From Methylophilaceae bacterium (GTDB lineage Bacteria > Pseudomonadota > Gammaproteobacteria > Burkholderiales > Methylophilaceae), in assembly GCA_029244935.1 (NCBI GenBank), contig JAQWQF010000019.1, positions 1 through 64,000 of the forward strand: a stretch of DNA of 64,000 nt. Reading direction: 5' to 3'. The notes under the pieces are model-generated. The model was not told the origin of the DNA. It did no database searches and was given only the letters and a program-made list of their open reading frames with translations. Below are positions 26,902-37,951 of the stretch, piece by piece. The first letter of the stretch is position 1, and every line of letters starts with the position of its first letter. The position numbers were made by a program, and so were the translations under genes.

Positions 26902-29900
26902 TGGCAAAGCGAAAGGACATAAAATCTATACTAATAATTGGTGCAGGACCAATTATTATTGGCCAGGCGTGTGAGTTTGATTATTCAGGTGCGCAGGCTT
27001 GTAAGGCATTAAAAGAAGAGGGTTATAGAGTTATTTTAGTAAACTCTAATCCTGCGACTATTATGACTGATCCAGAATTAGCAGATGCAACTTATATCGA
27101 ACCAATTCAGTGGCAAGTTGTAAGTAGGATTATAGAAAAAGAAAAGCCCGATGCAATCTTACCCACAATGGGAGGACAAACGGCTTTAAATTGCGCATTG
27201 GATTTAGATAAGCATGGCGTGCTGAAGAAATTTAATGTTGAGTTGATAGGTGCATCAAAAGAGTCTATAGATAAAGCAGAAGACCGACAAAAATTTAAGG
27301 AGGCGATGGATCGAATTGGTTTGGCCTCAGCACGATCAGTAATTGCTCATAGTATCGAGGAAGCAATTCAGGTTCAGGCTGGAATTGGATATCCTTCAAT
27401 CATTAGACCTTCATTTACTATGGGCGGCAGTGGCGGTGGTATTGCCTATAATAGAGAGGAGTTTTTAGAAATATGTGAACGTGGCTTAGATGCTTCACCT
27501 ACAAATGAATTATTGATCGAGGAGTCTTTACTGGGTTGGAAAGAATACGAAATGGAGGTTGTAAGAGACTCTAAAGATAATTGTATTATTATTTGCTCGA
27601 TTGAAAATTTAGATCCAATGGGGGTTCATACTGGAGATTCAATAACTGTTGCTCCAGCACAAACATTAACCGATAAAGAATATCAAATTATGCGAACAGC
27701 ATCGATTAATGTTTTAAGGGAAATCGGGGTCGATACTGGAGGGTCAAACGTTCAGTTTTCTATTAATCCAGAAGATGGTCGCATGGTAGTCATTGAAATG
27801 AATCCAAGAGTTTCACGGTCATCAGCTCTTGCCTCAAAGGCAACTGGTTTTCCTATTGCAAAAATTGCTGCAAAATTAGCTGTAGGTTTTACATTAGACG
27901 AGCTAAAAAATGATATTACTGGCGGACAAACACCTGCATCATTTGAACCTACAATAGATTATGTAGTTACTAAAATTCCTCGCTTTGCATTTGAAAAATT
28001 TCCCCAATCTGATTCTCGTTTAACGACTCAGATGAAATCTGTTGGTGAAGTAATGTCAATTGGAAGAACTTTCCAGGAATCATTTCAAAAGGCATTACGA
28101 GGATTAGAAACTGATGCGGATGGTTTGGTTGAATATTCGAATAATATTGATGAGATTATAAAAGAGCTCAGAGAGCCTGGCCCTAATCGCATTTGGTATG
28201 TTGGAGACGCTCTCAGATGTGGTTTATCGATTGACGATGTTTTTCAACATTCAAAAATTGATCTTTGGTTTCTATATCAAATAAATGATTTAATTCAAAC
28301 TGAGCAAGAGATAAAAAGATTTTCAATTTCATCGTTAAATACTGAACAAATTTTTGATGTGAAGAGAAAAGGTTTTTCAGATAGTCGTATTGCAAATTTG
28401 ATGGGTTGTACTGAGGAAGAGATTCGTAATTATAGACATTCTATAAACATGCATCCTGTCTACAAAAGAGTAGATACATGTGCTGCAGAATTTGAAACTA
28501 AAACAGCTTATTTATATTCAACATACGAAGAAACTTGTGAATCTGATCCATCAAATAATAAGAAAGTCATTATTATAGGTGGTGGACCTAACCGAATTGG
28601 ACAAGGTATAGAATTTGATTATTGTTGCGTCCATGCATCCCTTGCTCTTAGAGAGAGTGGATTTGAAACTATAATGATCAATTGTAATCCTGAAACCGTT
28701 TCGACGGATTATGATATATCAAATAGACTCTACTTTGATCCAGTTACCCTAGAAGATGTTTTAGAAATAGTCCACAAAGAAAAGCCCTGGGGAGTGATTG
28801 TTCAGTACGGTGGTCAAACCCCATTAAAACTAGCGAAAGGACTTGCAAAGCAAAATGTACCTATAATAGGAACTTTACCAGATGATATTGATGCAGCAGA
28901 AGATAGAGAGCGTTTCCAAAAAATTTTAGTAGATCTTGGTTTACGTCAGCCACCCAATAAAACTGCTAGAACGCCGGAAGAGGCAATTATGCTTGCTGAG
29001 GATATAGGATACCCATTAGTTGTAAGGCCTAGTTATGTTTTAGGGGGGCGGGCTATGGAAATAGTACATGAACAATCTGATCTGGAGAGGTACATGAGAG
29101 AAGCTGTAAAAGTCTCGAATGATTCTCCGGTTCTCTTAGATAGATTCTTGAATGATGCATTAGAAATTGATGTTGATGCAATATCTGATGGAGTTGACAT
29201 TGTGATTGGTGGCATTATGGAGCATATTGAGCAAGCTGGAGTTCATTCAGGTGACTCTGCATGTTCATTACCACCGTATAGCCTCTCAAATGAAGTTCAA
29301 CAAGAAATTGTTCTTCAAACTAAGAAAATGGCTAAAGCGTTAAATGTAATAGGTTTAATGAACGTTCAATTTGCCGTTCAAGGAAAAAATATTTTTGTTC
29401 TTGAGGTTAATCCAAGAGCCTCAAGAACTGTTCCCTTTGTTTCAAAAGCAATAGGTAGACCACTTGCTATGATAGCGGCCAATTGTATGGCAGGTAAAAC
29501 GTTAGCGCAGCAGAATATGACGAAGGAAATTACCCCCCCTTTCTTTTCAGTTAAGGAAGCAGTCTTCCCTTTTATAAAATTTCCTGGAGTTGACCCTATT
29601 TTAGGTCCAGAAATGAAGTCTACAGGCGAGGTTATGGGAGTTGGTAAGACATTTGCTGAAGCATTTATTAAGTCACAATTAGGGTCTTCTGTGACTTTAC
29701 CGAAAGGAGGAAAAGCATTCCTTAGTGTAAGAAAAGAAGATCACTTAAAAGTACTTGATATTGCAACATCACTAATAAATCTTGGCTTTAAATTAGTTGC
29801 AACGAAAGGAACGGCAGGGGCTATAAAAAATCACGGTTTAAAAGTTGAGGCGGTAAATAAGGTTGCAGAAGGACGACCACATGTTGTTGATATGATTAAA

Positions 29901-30104
29901 AATGATGAAATTGATTTCATTGTAAATATTACAGAAGATAAAAGAGCAATTGCTGATTCCTACGAAATTCGAAGAAATGCCCTACAAAATAAGGTAACTT
30001 ATTACACTACGATTGCAGGAGCGAGAGCCGCCTGCGTTGGCATGAATTACGGTGAAGAACTCAATGTAGCATCACTTCAATACTTGCATAAGACATCGTC
30101 TTAA
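26901..30104 (+). CDS. carB: Carbamoyl phosphate synthetase, large subunit
   Basis: CarB forms carbamoyl phosphate for pyrimidine and arginine synthesis. Two homologous ATP-grasp halves are visible. The first opens with [20 protein letters not shown] and contains [14 protein letters not shown]. The second opens near residue 560 with [20 protein letters not shown] and contains [14 protein letters not shown]-terminal MGS-like allosteric domain starts near residue 940 ([20 protein letters not shown]). At 1067 residues it is complete. It is translationally coupled to carA. Confidence 0.98.
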   Translation: MAKRKDIKSILIIGAGPIIIGQACEFDYSGAQACKALKEEGYRVILVNSNPATIMTDPELADATYIEPIQWQVVSRIIEKEKPDAILPTMGGQTALNCALDLDKHGVLKKFNVELIGASKESIDKAEDRQKFKEAMDRIGLASARSVIAHSIEEAIQVQAGIGYPSIIRPSFTMGGSGGGIAYNREEFLEICERGLDASPTNELLIEESLLGWKEYEMEVVRDSKDNCIIICSIENLDPMGVHTGDSITVAPAQTLTDKEYQIMRTASINVLREIGVDTGGSNVQFSINPEDGRMVVIEMNPRVSRSSALASKATGFPIAKIAAKLAVGFTLDELKNDITGGQTPASFEPTIDYVVTKIPRFAFEKFPQSDSRLTTQMKSVGEVMSIGRTFQESFQKALRGLETDADGLVEYSNNIDEIIKELREPGPNRIWYVGDALRCGLSIDDVFQHSKIDLWFLYQINDLIQTEQEIKRFSISSLNTEQIFDVKRKGFSDSRIANLMGCTEEEIRNYRHSINMHPVYKRVDTCAAEFETKTAYLYSTYEETCESDPSNNKKVIIIGGGPNRIGQGIEFDYCCVHASLALRESGFETIMINCNPETVSTDYDISNRLYFDPVTLEDVLEIVHKEKPWGVIVQYGGQTPLKLAKGLAKQNVPIIGTLPDDIDAAEDRERFQKILVDLGLRQPPNKTARTPEEAIMLAEDIGYPLVVRPSYVLGGRAMEIVHEQSDLERYMREAVKVSNDSPVLLDRFLNDALEIDVDAISDGVDIVIGGIMEHIEQAGVHSGDSACSLPPYSLSNEVQQEIVLQTKKMAKALNVIGLMNVQFAVQGKNIFVLEVNPRASRTVPFVSKAIGRPLAMIAANCMAGKTLAQQNMTKEITPPFFSVKEAVFPFIKFPGVDPILGPEMKSTGEVMGVGKTFAEAFIKSQLGSSVTLPKGGKAFLSVRKEDHLKVLDIATSLINLGFKLVATKGTAGAIKNHGLKVEAVNKVAEGRPHVVDMIKNDEIDFIVNITEDKRAIADSYEIRRNALQNKVTYYTTIAGARAACVGMNYGEELNVASLQYLHKTSS

Positions 30105-30169
30105 AATAAACTCATTCCAATAAACAGTATTATCCAAAAGTTAAATTATTTTATAATAAAGGAAGTGAA

Positions 30170-30646
30170 ATGAACCAAATCCCAATAACACGCAAAGGGC
30201 ATGAATTGCTAAAGAAAGAATTACAGCAATTAAAAAGTAAAGATCGCCCGAGTGTTATTCAAGCTATTGCAGAAGCAAGATCACATGGTGATCTTTCAGA
30301 AAATGCAGAATATGATGCAGCAAAAGAAAAGCAAGCCTTTATTGAAGGGCGATTAGCAGAGATTGAATCAAAATTATCTCAGGCAATTGTAATTGATCCT
30401 GCTTCCCTTAATGGCGAAGGAAAATGTGTTTTTGCATCTACTGTAACTATTGAGGATCTAGATAGTGAAATAAAGTCGATTTATCAGATTGTTGGTGATG
30501 ATGAGTCAGATATTAAACAAAATAAAATCTCTATTAATTCTCCACTAGCAAAAGCATTGATTGGTAAAGAAGAGGGTGATGTAATTGAATTCGAATCTCC
30601 TGGGGGCATAAAGTCATTTGAAATACTGAAGGTAGATTACATATAA
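30170..30646 (+). CDS. greA: Transcription elongation factor GreA
   Basis: GreA stimulates transcript cleavage by backtracked RNA polymerase. The N-terminal coiled coil carries the catalytic acidic tip in SENAEYDAAKEKQAFIEGRL, and the C-terminal FKBP-like domain ends with SPLAKALIGKEEGDVIEFES. It is 158 residues, with GGAAG a few bases before the ATG. The position after carAB is common in Beta- and Gammaproteobacteria. Confidence 0.96.
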   Translation: MNQIPITRKGHELLKKELQQLKSKDRPSVIQAIAEARSHGDLSENAEYDAAKEKQAFIEGRLAEIESKLSQAIVIDPASLNGEGKCVFASTVTIEDLDSEIKSIYQIVGDDESDIKQNKISINSPLAKALIGKEEGDVIEFESPGGIKSFEILKVDYI

Positions 30647-30651
30647 AAAGT

Positions 30652-31107
30652 ATGGAAAATTTGGTAAAATTTTTTTCTATAGCATTAACAACAATATGGG
30701 TAGGAAGTCTATGGTCCATGCTAATGGTAACCTCTGTGCTGTTTAATAAAATACCTAGTGCTTACCTAGCAGGGGTTCTTGTTGAAGATATGTTTTTGTA
30801 TATTAATTATTTTGGAATATTTACTGCCTTATTTCTAGTATTTTTTGGGTTTAAAAAGAGCGGTATTAGATTATTTCAGAAATCATACTTTTGGATTATT
30901 TTTTTGATGCTAATTGTAATTATGATTAATTTTTTTGGTATTCACTCAGTTCTTGAAACATTAAAAATAGAAGCGCTTTCTAAAGAAGTTATGGAGAGTG
31001 TTTTTTCTGAGCGTTATCGAACATGGCATGGAATTGCAAGCATAGCTTATTTACTTGAATGTTTCTTGGGTATTATCCTTGTTTTAAAGGTAAGGACAGT
31101 AAATTAA
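30652..31107 (+). CDS. DUF4149 family integral membrane protein
   Basis: This is a 151-residue membrane protein with four predicted helices (about residues 5-28, 45-66, 78-98 and 126-146). The Trp-Val-Gly-Ser-Leu-Trp motif in the first helix (TTIWVGSLWSMLMV) and HGIASIAYLLECF in the last region match the DUF4149 family, often found beside greA, yhbY and rlmE in Proteobacteria. Its function is unknown. It begins 5 bases after greA, and its stop overlaps the yhbY stop by 4 bases. Confidence 0.8.
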   Translation: MENLVKFFSIALTTIWVGSLWSMLMVTSVLFNKIPSAYLAGVLVEDMFLYINYFGIFTALFLVFFGFKKSGIRLFQKSYFWIIFLMLIVIMINFFGIHSVLETLKIEALSKEVMESVFSERYRTWHGIASIAYLLECFLGIILVLKVRTVN

Positions 31108-31391
31108 GGTAAAACTATTTTTGTATTTTCGCTTTCCTTGAAGATGACTATTTGCTTACCTATATGATTAATTGACTCAGCTTCAACTTTTTCACATATA
31201 GAAGTTAAAATATGAACCCGTTTCGCTTTGTCATTCTCTTGAACATTTATTTTAATAAGCTCGTGAGCCTTAAGGTTTAATTTAATTTCATTAATTACTG
31301 AATCAGATAATCCTTTATTGCCAATTTGAACAACAGGCTTAATTCCATGCGATAGAGATTTAAGATGTGCAATTTTTTTTGAATTAAGCAT
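31104..31391 (-). CDS. yhbY: YhbY-type CRM-domain RNA-binding protein
   Basis: This small 95-residue CRM-domain protein associates with pre-50S ribosomes in E. coli. The family opening LKSLSHGIKPVVQIGNKGLS, with the GxxG-like loop, and the middle LKAHELIKINVQEND are intact. It is divergent from rlmE (41 bases apart), a classic arrangement with ftsH downstream, and convergent with the DUF4149 gene through a 4-base stop overlap. Confidence 0.93.
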   Translation of the reverse strand: MLNSKKIAHLKSLSHGIKPVVQIGNKGLSDSVINEIKLNLKAHELIKINVQENDKAKRVHILTSICEKVEAESINHIGKQIVIFKESENTKIVLP

Positions 31392-31432
31392 AATTGATTT
31401 AAACGAAAATTAATTTGGGTGAATCATAACAG

Positions 31433-32059
31433 ATGAAAAGATCTAGAACCAGTAAAAGCTGGATGAATGAACATGTTAATGATAATTATGTAAAACAGGC
31501 TCATTCGGACGGATATCGTTCAAGAGCCGCTTATAAGCTCATTGAAGCAAATCAAAAATTCAAATTATTGTCAAAAAATATGATAGTAGTTGACCTTGGA
31601 TCTTCTCCTGGAAGCTGGTCTCAGGCTGCCGGAAATATTATAGGTAGCCAAGGAAAAATATTTGCTTTAGATATTTTGGAAATGCAGCCTATTAGGAATG
31701 TTACATTTATTAAAGGTGATTTTAGAGAGGAGCTTGTTCTCCATACCTTGGAAAATAAATTAGGAGATTTAAAGGTAGACCTTGTTATTTCAGATATGGC
31801 CCCCAATATAAGTGGTATAAAGACAAAAGATCAGGCAGGAATTATTCACCTAAATGAATTGGCTCTTGATTTTTCTAAGAATTGGATGAAACCGAATGGC
31901 AGTTTGTTGGTCAAATCTTTCGTTGGTGGACAGTATGAGGATTTTATTGGGGAAGTCAGAAAAGCTTTTAATAGAGTTGTGACTTTTAAGCCAAAATCTT
32001 CAAGGGACAGAAGTTCAGAAATTTTTATTTTAGGACAAAAAATGAAGAATGTGGGGTAA
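31433..32059 (+). CDS. rlmE: 23S rRNA (uridine2552-2'-O)-methyltransferase RlmE (FtsJ/RrmJ)
   Basis: RlmE methylates U2552 in the 23S A-loop and is a heat-shock protein in E. coli. The KDKE catalytic tetrad region is visible: the first lysine in RSRAAYKLIEANQKFK, SAM motif VVDLGSSPGSWSQAA, aspartate in LVISDMAPNISG, lysine in LLVKSFVGGQYEDF, and glutamate in SSEIFILG. It is 208 residues. FtsH follows after 55 bases. I could not find a convincing sigma-32 promoter ahead of it. Confidence 0.96.
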   Translation: MKRSRTSKSWMNEHVNDNYVKQAHSDGYRSRAAYKLIEANQKFKLLSKNMIVVDLGSSPGSWSQAAGNIIGSQGKIFALDILEMQPIRNVTFIKGDFREELVLHTLENKLGDLKVDLVISDMAPNISGIKTKDQAGIIHLNELALDFSKNWMKPNGSLLVKSFVGGQYEDFIGEVRKAFNRVVTFKPKSSRDRSSEIFILGQKMKNVG

Positions 32060-32114
32060 TTTAATCATTCTAGTTTAGAATAATATTTAACTACTAATAC
32101 TTAGAGGTAAAGCA

Positions 32115-34010
32115 TTGAATAACAATACATTAAAAACGATTGCAGTTTGGATTGCACTTGGTCTTATTATGATGACCATTTTTAATCAATTTTCAGGTTC
32201 TTCAAGATTTGAGAATAAGTTAGTTTATTCGGAATTTATGGCCGAGGTTAAGGCGGGAAATATTTCTAAGGTTGAAATTAATGACCATAATCTTACTGGA
32301 ACAACTGCAGAGGGTAAGAGATTTACGACTTATGCACCAACAGATCCTTGGCTTGTATCTGACCTTCTTAAGAATAATGTTATTGTTGACGCAAAACCGA
32401 AAGAGCAACAATCTCTCTTTATGAGTATCTTTATTTCATGGTTTCCGATGATCCTTTTAGTCGGCGTATGGATATTCTTTATGAAGCAAATGCAAGGGGG
32501 TGCTGGAAAAGGTGGTGGTCCATTTTCATTTGGAAAAAGTAAGGCAAAACAACTCGATAAAACTAATAACAAGACAACATTTGCTGACGTTGCCGGATGC
32601 GACGAAGCAAAGGAAGAGGTTGCAGAGATTGTTGATTTCCTAAAAGAACCATCAAAATTTCATAAATTAGGCGGAACAATACCTAGAGGCGTATTAATGG
32701 TAGGGCCTCCAGGAACTGGTAAAACATTATTAGCTCGAGCAATTGCTGGTGAAGCTCAGGTCCCTTTTTATACTATCTCTGGTTCAGATTTTGTTGAGAT
32801 GTTTGTAGGAGTTGGTGCCGCACGTGTTCGCGACATGTTTGAACAAGCTAAAAAAAATTCACCATGTATTATATTTATTGATGAAATTGATGCTGTAGGT
32901 CGTCATCGTGGTGCAGGAACAGGTGGTGGAAATGATGAGCGAGAGCAAACACTTAATCAGTTACTTGTAGAATTAGATGGTTTTGAAGCAAATTCAGGAG
33001 TAATTGTAATTGCTGCAACCAATCGCGCGGATGTTTTAGACAAGGCCTTATTGCGACCTGGAAGGTTTGATCGTCAAGTTTCTGTTAGCCTCCCTGATAT
33101 AAAAGGTAGAGAAGAAATTTTAGTTGTACATATGAGAAAAATTCCCATGGATGTTGATGTAAAGGCAAATATAATTGCTAGAGGAACCCCTGGCTTTTCT
33201 GGGGCCGACTTGGCTAATTTAGTAAACGAGGCAGCATTATTCGCGGCACGTCTAAATAAAAAAAATGTAGATATGGAAGACTTTGAGCAAGCTAAAGATA
33301 AAATTTATATGGGGCCAGAAAGAAAATCTATGATTATGCGGGAAGAAGAAAGACGAAATACTGCATATCATGAATCTGGACACGCTGTAGTTGCTAAATT
33401 ATTACCTAATGCAGATCCTGTCCATAAGGTAACAATAATGCCAAGAGGCTGGGCATTAGGCTTAACATGGCAGCTCCCTGAGTTTGATAGGTTTAGTAAT
33501 TTTAAGGATAAAATGCTTGAGGAAATAGCAATTTTATTTGGAGGAAGAATTGCCGAAGAAATTTTTATGAAGAAGATGTCGACTGGGGCTGGGAATGACT
33601 TTGAGCGAGCAACAAAACTTGCCAGAGATATGGTTACTCGTTATGGTATGTCAGATAAATTGGGAACAATGGTTTATGCCGACGATAATCAAGACTCATT
33701 TATGCCAATGTCCTCAAAGTCAATCTCAGAGGCTACTCAACAAAAAGTAGATAATGAAATTAAATTTATTCTTGACCAGCAATATTCCGTTGCGCGTAAA
33801 CTAATTGAGAAAAATAAGAAAAAAATTGAGGCAATGACGAAGGCTCTACTAGAATATGAAACAATTGATAGCAATCAAATCAATGATATTATGGCAGGAA
33901 AAAAAGTTAGACCGCCAAAGCCGTCAAGAGGAACAACACCTAAAAATGGTGGTTCAGGATCAGGATCTACTTCGCCCATCACAGCCCCACAACCATCAGC
34001 CAAGAAATGA
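32115..34010 (+). CDS. ftsH: ATP-dependent zinc metalloprotease FtsH
   Basis: FtsH is a membrane-anchored hexameric AAA protease that degrades misfolded membrane proteins and, in E. coli, RpoH and LpxC. Two membrane helices (about residues 7-25 and 100-121) flank a short periplasmic domain. Walker A is [18 protein letters not shown], Walker [17 protein letters not shown], and the zinc motif is HESGH in [13 protein letters not shown]. The start is a TTG at 32115, supported by AGAGGT seven bases upstream and by alignment of [12 protein letters not shown]. The C-terminus is Pro/Gly/Ser-rich. A terminator follows the stop directly. Confidence 0.97.
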   Translation: MNNNTLKTIAVWIALGLIMMTIFNQFSGSSRFENKLVYSEFMAEVKAGNISKVEINDHNLTGTTAEGKRFTTYAPTDPWLVSDLLKNNVIVDAKPKEQQSLFMSIFISWFPMILLVGVWIFFMKQMQGGAGKGGGPFSFGKSKAKQLDKTNNKTTFADVAGCDEAKEEVAEIVDFLKEPSKFHKLGGTIPRGVLMVGPPGTGKTLLARAIAGEAQVPFYTISGSDFVEMFVGVGAARVRDMFEQAKKNSPCIIFIDEIDAVGRHRGAGTGGGNDEREQTLNQLLVELDGFEANSGVIVIAATNRADVLDKALLRPGRFDRQVSVSLPDIKGREEILVVHMRKIPMDVDVKANIIARGTPGFSGADLANLVNEAALFAARLNKKNVDMEDFEQAKDKIYMGPERKSMIMREEERRNTAYHESGHAVVAKLLPNADPVHKVTIMPRGWALGLTWQLPEFDRFSNFKDKMLEEIAILFGGRIAEEIFMKKMSTGAGNDFERATKLARDMVTRYGMSDKLGTMVYADDNQDSFMPMSSKSISEATQQKVDNEIKFILDQQYSVARKLIEKNKKKIEAMTKALLEYETIDSNQINDIMAGKKVRPPKPSRGTTPKNGGSGSGSTSPITAPQPSAKK

Positions 34011-34012
34011 TT

Positions 34013-34035
34013 AAGGGGGTATTTGCCCCTTTTTT
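34013..34035 (+). terminator. Rho-independent terminator of rlmE-ftsH, abutting folP
   Basis: The stem AAGGGG (34013-34018) pairs with CCCCTT (34026-34031) across a seven-base loop, followed by TTTT. The U-run ends at the base before the folP ATG (34036). It begins two bases after the ftsH stop codon. Confidence 0.8.
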
Positions 34036-34851
34036 ATGCAAACACTCAAACATCTCATTAGTAAAAATAAAAGCCCATTGATTATGGGTATTTTAAATGT
34101 TACTCCTGACTCATTCTCCGACGGAGGAAAATATTTAAATGTAGGAGCTGCAGTTGATCATGCAATTAGTATGATTGATGAGGGAGCATTAATAATTGAT
34201 ATTGGTGGTGAATCAACACGTCCAAATGCGGAGGAGGTTTCATTAGAAACGGAAAAATCTCGCATTGAACCAGTTATAAAAGCACTAAGAAAGCTATCTG
34301 ATGTATACATATCCCTTGATACAAATAAGCCTGAGCTTATGCGGATAGGTGTTGATTTAGGTGTAAATATGATTAATGATATTTATGCCCTACGAAAACC
34401 TGAGTCAATAAGTATTTTATCAGAATCAAAAGTAGATGTATGTCTTATGCATATGCAAGGTACCCCTAAAACGATGCAGAAAAATCCTAAATATGGGGAA
34501 GTGGTAAGTGATGTAAAATGTTTTCTAGATAATCAAATTGAAAATTGTATTAATAACGGAATTGAACCATCAAGAATAATGATTGATCCTGGATTCGGAT
34601 TTGGAAAAACACATAAAGATAATCTGTCTATATTTAGTGCAATTGAAGAGCTTTCTCACAGTCAATGTCCACTAATGGTAGGGATATCAAGAAAATCTAC
34701 AATAAAAAAATTAGTAGGGGAAAATGAAGATGCTATTATTCAAGCTAGTGCATTAATGGCAGCAATTGCGTCGAAGAAGGGGGCAAAAGTTGTTCGAGTT
34801 CATGACGTAAGACCAACAAAAAATGCAATTGAATTGTTAAAGTATTTATAA
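34036..34851 (+). CDS. folP: Dihydropteroate synthase
   Basis: FolP condenses p-aminobenzoate with dihydropterin pyrophosphate in folate synthesis and is the sulfonamide target. The TIM barrel shows both family signatures, LIMGILNVTPDSFSDGGK and LIIDIGGESTRPNA, plus RIMIDPGFGFGKT and MVGISRKSTI. It is 271 residues. The ATG comes straight after the U-run of the ftsH terminator, and there is no Shine-Dalgarno. Expression probably depends on read-through or a start inside the terminator region. GlmM follows after 6 bases. Confidence 0.95.
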   Translation: MQTLKHLISKNKSPLIMGILNVTPDSFSDGGKYLNVGAAVDHAISMIDEGALIIDIGGESTRPNAEEVSLETEKSRIEPVIKALRKLSDVYISLDTNKPELMRIGVDLGVNMINDIYALRKPESISILSESKVDVCLMHMQGTPKTMQKNPKYGEVVSDVKCFLDNQIENCINNGIEPSRIMIDPGFGFGKTHKDNLSIFSAIEELSHSQCPLMVGISRKSTIKKLVGENEDAIIQASALMAAIASKKGAKVVRVHDVRPTKNAIELLKYL

Positions 34852-34857
34852 GAAAAT

Positions 34858-36198
34858 ATGAAGAAATTTTTTGGTACAGACGGTATTCGAGGAAAAACGG
34901 GTGAGTATCCAGTTACTCCAGATTTTTTTGTCAAGCTTGGGTATGCAGCAGGTTTGGTACTGACAAAAAATATAAAGGGAAATAAAAAGCCTTCTGTAGT
35001 TATAGGAAAGGATACAAGAATTTCTGGGTATATGTTGGAATCCTCTTTGGAAGCCGGCCTTTCGTCTGCAGGAGTTGACGTCTACTTAACCGGTCCAATA
35101 CCTACGCCGGCGATTGCATTTCTCACCCAATCCTTAAATGCTGATATTGGTATTATGATTACAGCCTCTCATAATCCATATGAGGATAATGGAATTAAAT
35201 TATTCTCTAGTAGTGGAACTAAACTTTCTGATGAAGTTGAAAATGAAATAGAAGAGATGATAGAAGGTGAGATTAAATGCGTAGAACCAAGTAAGCTTGG
35301 AAAAGCGAGACGGCTTGATAACGCGAAAGCGCAATATATTGAGTTTTGTCTTACAACTATCCCAAATGAAATGAATTTGAAGAACTATAAAATCGTTCTT
35401 GATTGTGCTCATGGAGCGACATACCAAGTTGCCCCTGAAATATTTAAATTTTTAGGCGCCGATATTGTATTAATGAATCATGAGCCCGATGGATTAAATA
35501 TTAATTTTAATGCAGGATCAACTTATCCTAAGTCTTTAATTGAAAATGTTAAAACTCATAAGGCTGATTTAGGAATTGCTTTTGACGGGGATGGTGATCG
35601 TCTAATTATGGTTAGCGAGCGAGGTGAGCTAGTTGATGGAGATCAGATTTTATATTTGATTATGGACTATTATCATAACCAAAATAACCTGAATGGTGGA
35701 ATTGTTGGAACGTTAATGACTAACTTAGCTTTGGAAGAAAAATGTAAATCACTTGATATTCCATTTGCAAGAACAAATGTAGGTGACCGCTATGTGTCAG
35801 AAATGCTTCGTAAGAATGCATGGGAGGTTGGAGGAGAAAATTCTGGTCATATAGTCTTATTAAATTGTCATTCAACTGGCGATGGAATTATTTCTTCATT
35901 ACAAGTTATCTCAGCTTTATTAGCAAAAAGAAAAAAAATAAGTGAAGCATTGAAAGAGATGCCTTTGTATCCTCAGGTGCTAATTAATATTCCTCTCATT
36001 AATAAAATTGATATTAACTCGACATACATTCAAGAAATTAAATTAATAGCTGAAGAAATGATGAATGGGTTAGGAAGAGTCTTGATTAGAGCATCAGGAA
36101 CGCAGCCTTTATTGAGAATAATGACCGAGGGACCAAATAAAGAATTAACAGAAAAGGCAGCGAATTTTCTAGTTGAGAAAATTAAACCAATTAGTTAA
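34858..36198 (+). CDS. glmM: Phosphoglucosamine mutase
   Basis: GlmM converts glucosamine-6-phosphate to glucosamine-1-phosphate for UDP-GlcNAc, peptidoglycan and LPS. The phosphoserine loop is IMITASHNPYEDNG (Ser104), the metal loop is AFDGDGDRLIMV, and the sugar-binding motif is GGENSGHIVL. The C-terminal phosphate-binding IRASGTQPLLRIM is also present. The 446 residues are normal. It follows folP closely, the standard folP-glmM pair, and is convergent with pstB. Confidence 0.97.
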   Translation: MKKFFGTDGIRGKTGEYPVTPDFFVKLGYAAGLVLTKNIKGNKKPSVVIGKDTRISGYMLESSLEAGLSSAGVDVYLTGPIPTPAIAFLTQSLNADIGIMITASHNPYEDNGIKLFSSSGTKLSDEVENEIEEMIEGEIKCVEPSKLGKARRLDNAKAQYIEFCLTTIPNEMNLKNYKIVLDCAHGATYQVAPEIFKFLGADIVLMNHEPDGLNINFNAGSTYPKSLIENVKTHKADLGIAFDGDGDRLIMVSERGELVDGDQILYLIMDYYHNQNNLNGGIVGTLMTNLALEEKCKSLDIPFARTNVGDRYVSEMLRKNAWEVGGENSGHIVLLNCHSTGDGIISSLQVISALLAKRKKISEALKEMPLYPQVLINIPLINKIDINSTYIQEIKLIAEEMMNGLGRVLIRASGTQPLLRIMTEGPNKELTEKAANFLVEKIKPIS

Positions 36199-36214
36199 CT
36201 ATTAGAGAACTCTC

Positions 36215-37006
36215 TTACCCAAACTTACCTGTAATGTAGTCTTCTGTTTCTTTTTTAGAGGGATTTGTAAATATTTTATTTGTATCGTCATGCTCAACTA
36301 GTTCCCCAAGATACATGTAGGCAGTGTAATCAGAAATTCTGGCTGCCTGTTGCATGTTGTGTGTCACTATTAGTATGGAAAGCTTTTTCTTTAATTCAGA
36401 CATTAATTCTTCGATATTAACAGTAGCAATTGGATCTAATGCTGAAGTTGGTTCATCAAAAAGCATAATTTCTGGCTCAGTTGCAAGTGCTCTCGCTATG
36501 CACAGCCTTTGCTGTTGCCCACCTGATAAATTAAATGCTAAGTCATGCAATCGATCTTTCACTTCATTCCATAAGGACGCACCCTTTAGTGCATCTTCAA
36601 CCTTATCATCTAGCATTCTTTTATTGCTCTCACCTCTAACTCTTAAGCCATAAGCTACATTTTCAAAAATAGACTTAGGAAAAGGATTAGGTTTTTGGAA
36701 TACCATACTAATCCGCATTCTTACTTCTATAGGATCAACTTTTTTGTCTAAAATATTTGTATTATCTGGGTAGAGAATAATTTCACCTTCATATTTGTTA
36801 CCAGGATATAAATCATGCATACGATTAAATGACCTTAAGAAGGTCGACTTCCCACACCCAGAAGGTCCTATAAGCGCTGTAATTTTATTTTCATAAACTG
36901 GAAGATTAATCTTTTTTAAAGCCTGTGTTCCGTCAGCATAAAAAAAGTTTAGATCCTTAGATTCAGCTTTGACAATTTCATTGTGTTTATTTTTTTCCGT
37001 TACCAT
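36215..37006 (-). CDS. pstB: Phosphate ABC transporter ATP-binding protein PstB
   Basis: This is the ATPase of the high-affinity phosphate importer. Walker A is [21 protein letters not shown], the signature is [16 protein letters not shown], Walker B is [13 protein letters not shown], and the switch histidine lies in [15 protein letters not shown]. It is 263 residues. It overlaps pstA by 7 bases and is last in pstS-pstC-pstA-pstB. The usual phoU gene is missing after it, since glmM lies there in the opposite direction. Confidence 0.97.
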   Translation of the reverse strand: MVTEKNKHNEIVKAESKDLNFFYADGTQALKKINLPVYENKITALIGPSGCGKSTFLRSFNRMHDLYPGNKYEGEIILYPDNTNILDKKVDPIEVRMRISMVFQKPNPFPKSIFENVAYGLRVRGESNKRMLDDKVEDALKGASLWNEVKDRLHDLAFNLSGGQQQRLCIARALATEPEIMLFDEPTSALDPIATVNIEELMSELKKKLSILIVTHNMQQAARISDYTAYMYLGELVEHDDTNKIFTNPSKKETEDYITGKFG

Positions 37007-37947
37007 TTAATTTTCTTCCTAATGTTATACCTAAGTTTAATCGCTGCACCGTTCATTAATGCCGTTAAGATAATAATTACTGCGCCTGTTGCTGCTGCAT
37101 TAATATGAAAAGCATGTTGCGGTCTTGATATCCAGTTGAACATTTGTATTGGTAGGACAGTGAATCCAGCATTCAACCACTCTAAATTAAGGAAAGGGGG
37201 CTCAATTGTGACCGGTGATGGTGGCAAAAAGGCAATAAATGTGAGTGCACCAATAGTTATTAATGGAGCTGTCTCTCCAATTGCTCGAGCCATACCGATA
37301 ATAACTCCTGTCAAGATACCTCCATAGGAGTACTGAACAATATGATTTATTACTACCTGCCATTTTGTTGCACCGACTGCATATGCAGCCTCTCTTATAT
37401 GAACAGGAATTGCTCTAATTGCTTCTCGGGTTGAGACAATTACAATAGGTAACATCAAAAGGGCCAGTGTTAAACCAGCGGTTAATATACTTTGCCCTAA
37501 CCCAAAACTATATACAAATAACCCCAATGCTAGTAAACCATAAATAATTGAAGGGACCCCTGCTAAGTTAGAAACATTAATTTCAATAATGTCTGCAAAC
37601 CAATTCTTTTTTGAGTACTCTTCAAGATAAACACCTGCTGCAATACCTAGTGGAACTGCAACAAAAAAAGTAACAATTAAAACTAATGAGGAACCTACCC
37701 ATGCAGACAGAATACCGGCTCTTGCTGCTCTCCGTGATGGGAAATTTCCAAAGAAGTCTAGGGTAAATTTTGGGTAACCATCTAATACAAGGTCTAAGAA
37801 AAGAACAATTAATGTAATAGTGAGGCTAGCAATCACAAACATACCTAAAGCTGCGAAAGCTAAATCATTTTTTTTATGTCGCTTTATCATTTCCCGAATA
37901 GTTTGCAGGTCATTTAAAGCTGATAATTTTTTCTTATTTAATGCCAT
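37000..37947 (-). CDS. pstA: Phosphate ABC transporter permease PstA
   Basis: This is one of the two inner-membrane permease subunits of the Pst importer. About six membrane helices are visible after a charged cytoplasmic N-terminus, and the permease EAA-type loop is [34 protein letters not shown] is a family stretch. The frame opens with a TTG inside pstC at 37968, but the ATG at 37947 lies 4 bases after the pstC stop and gives 315 residues, so I prefer it. Confidence 0.94.
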   Translation of the reverse strand: MALNKKKLSALNDLQTIREMIKRHKKNDLAFAALGMFVIASLTITLIVLFLDLVLDGYPKFTLDFFGNFPSRRAARAGILSAWVGSSLVLIVTFFVAVPLGIAAGVYLEEYSKKNWFADIIEINVSNLAGVPSIIYGLLALGLFVYSFGLGQSILTAGLTLALLMLPIVIVSTREAIRAIPVHIREAAYAVGATKWQVVINHIVQYSYGGILTGVIIGMARAIGETAPLITIGALTFIAFLPPSPVTIEPPFLNLEWLNAGFTVLPIQMFNWISRPQHAFHINAAATGAVIIILTALMNGAAIKLRYNIRKKIKW

Positions 37948-37951
37948 AATT

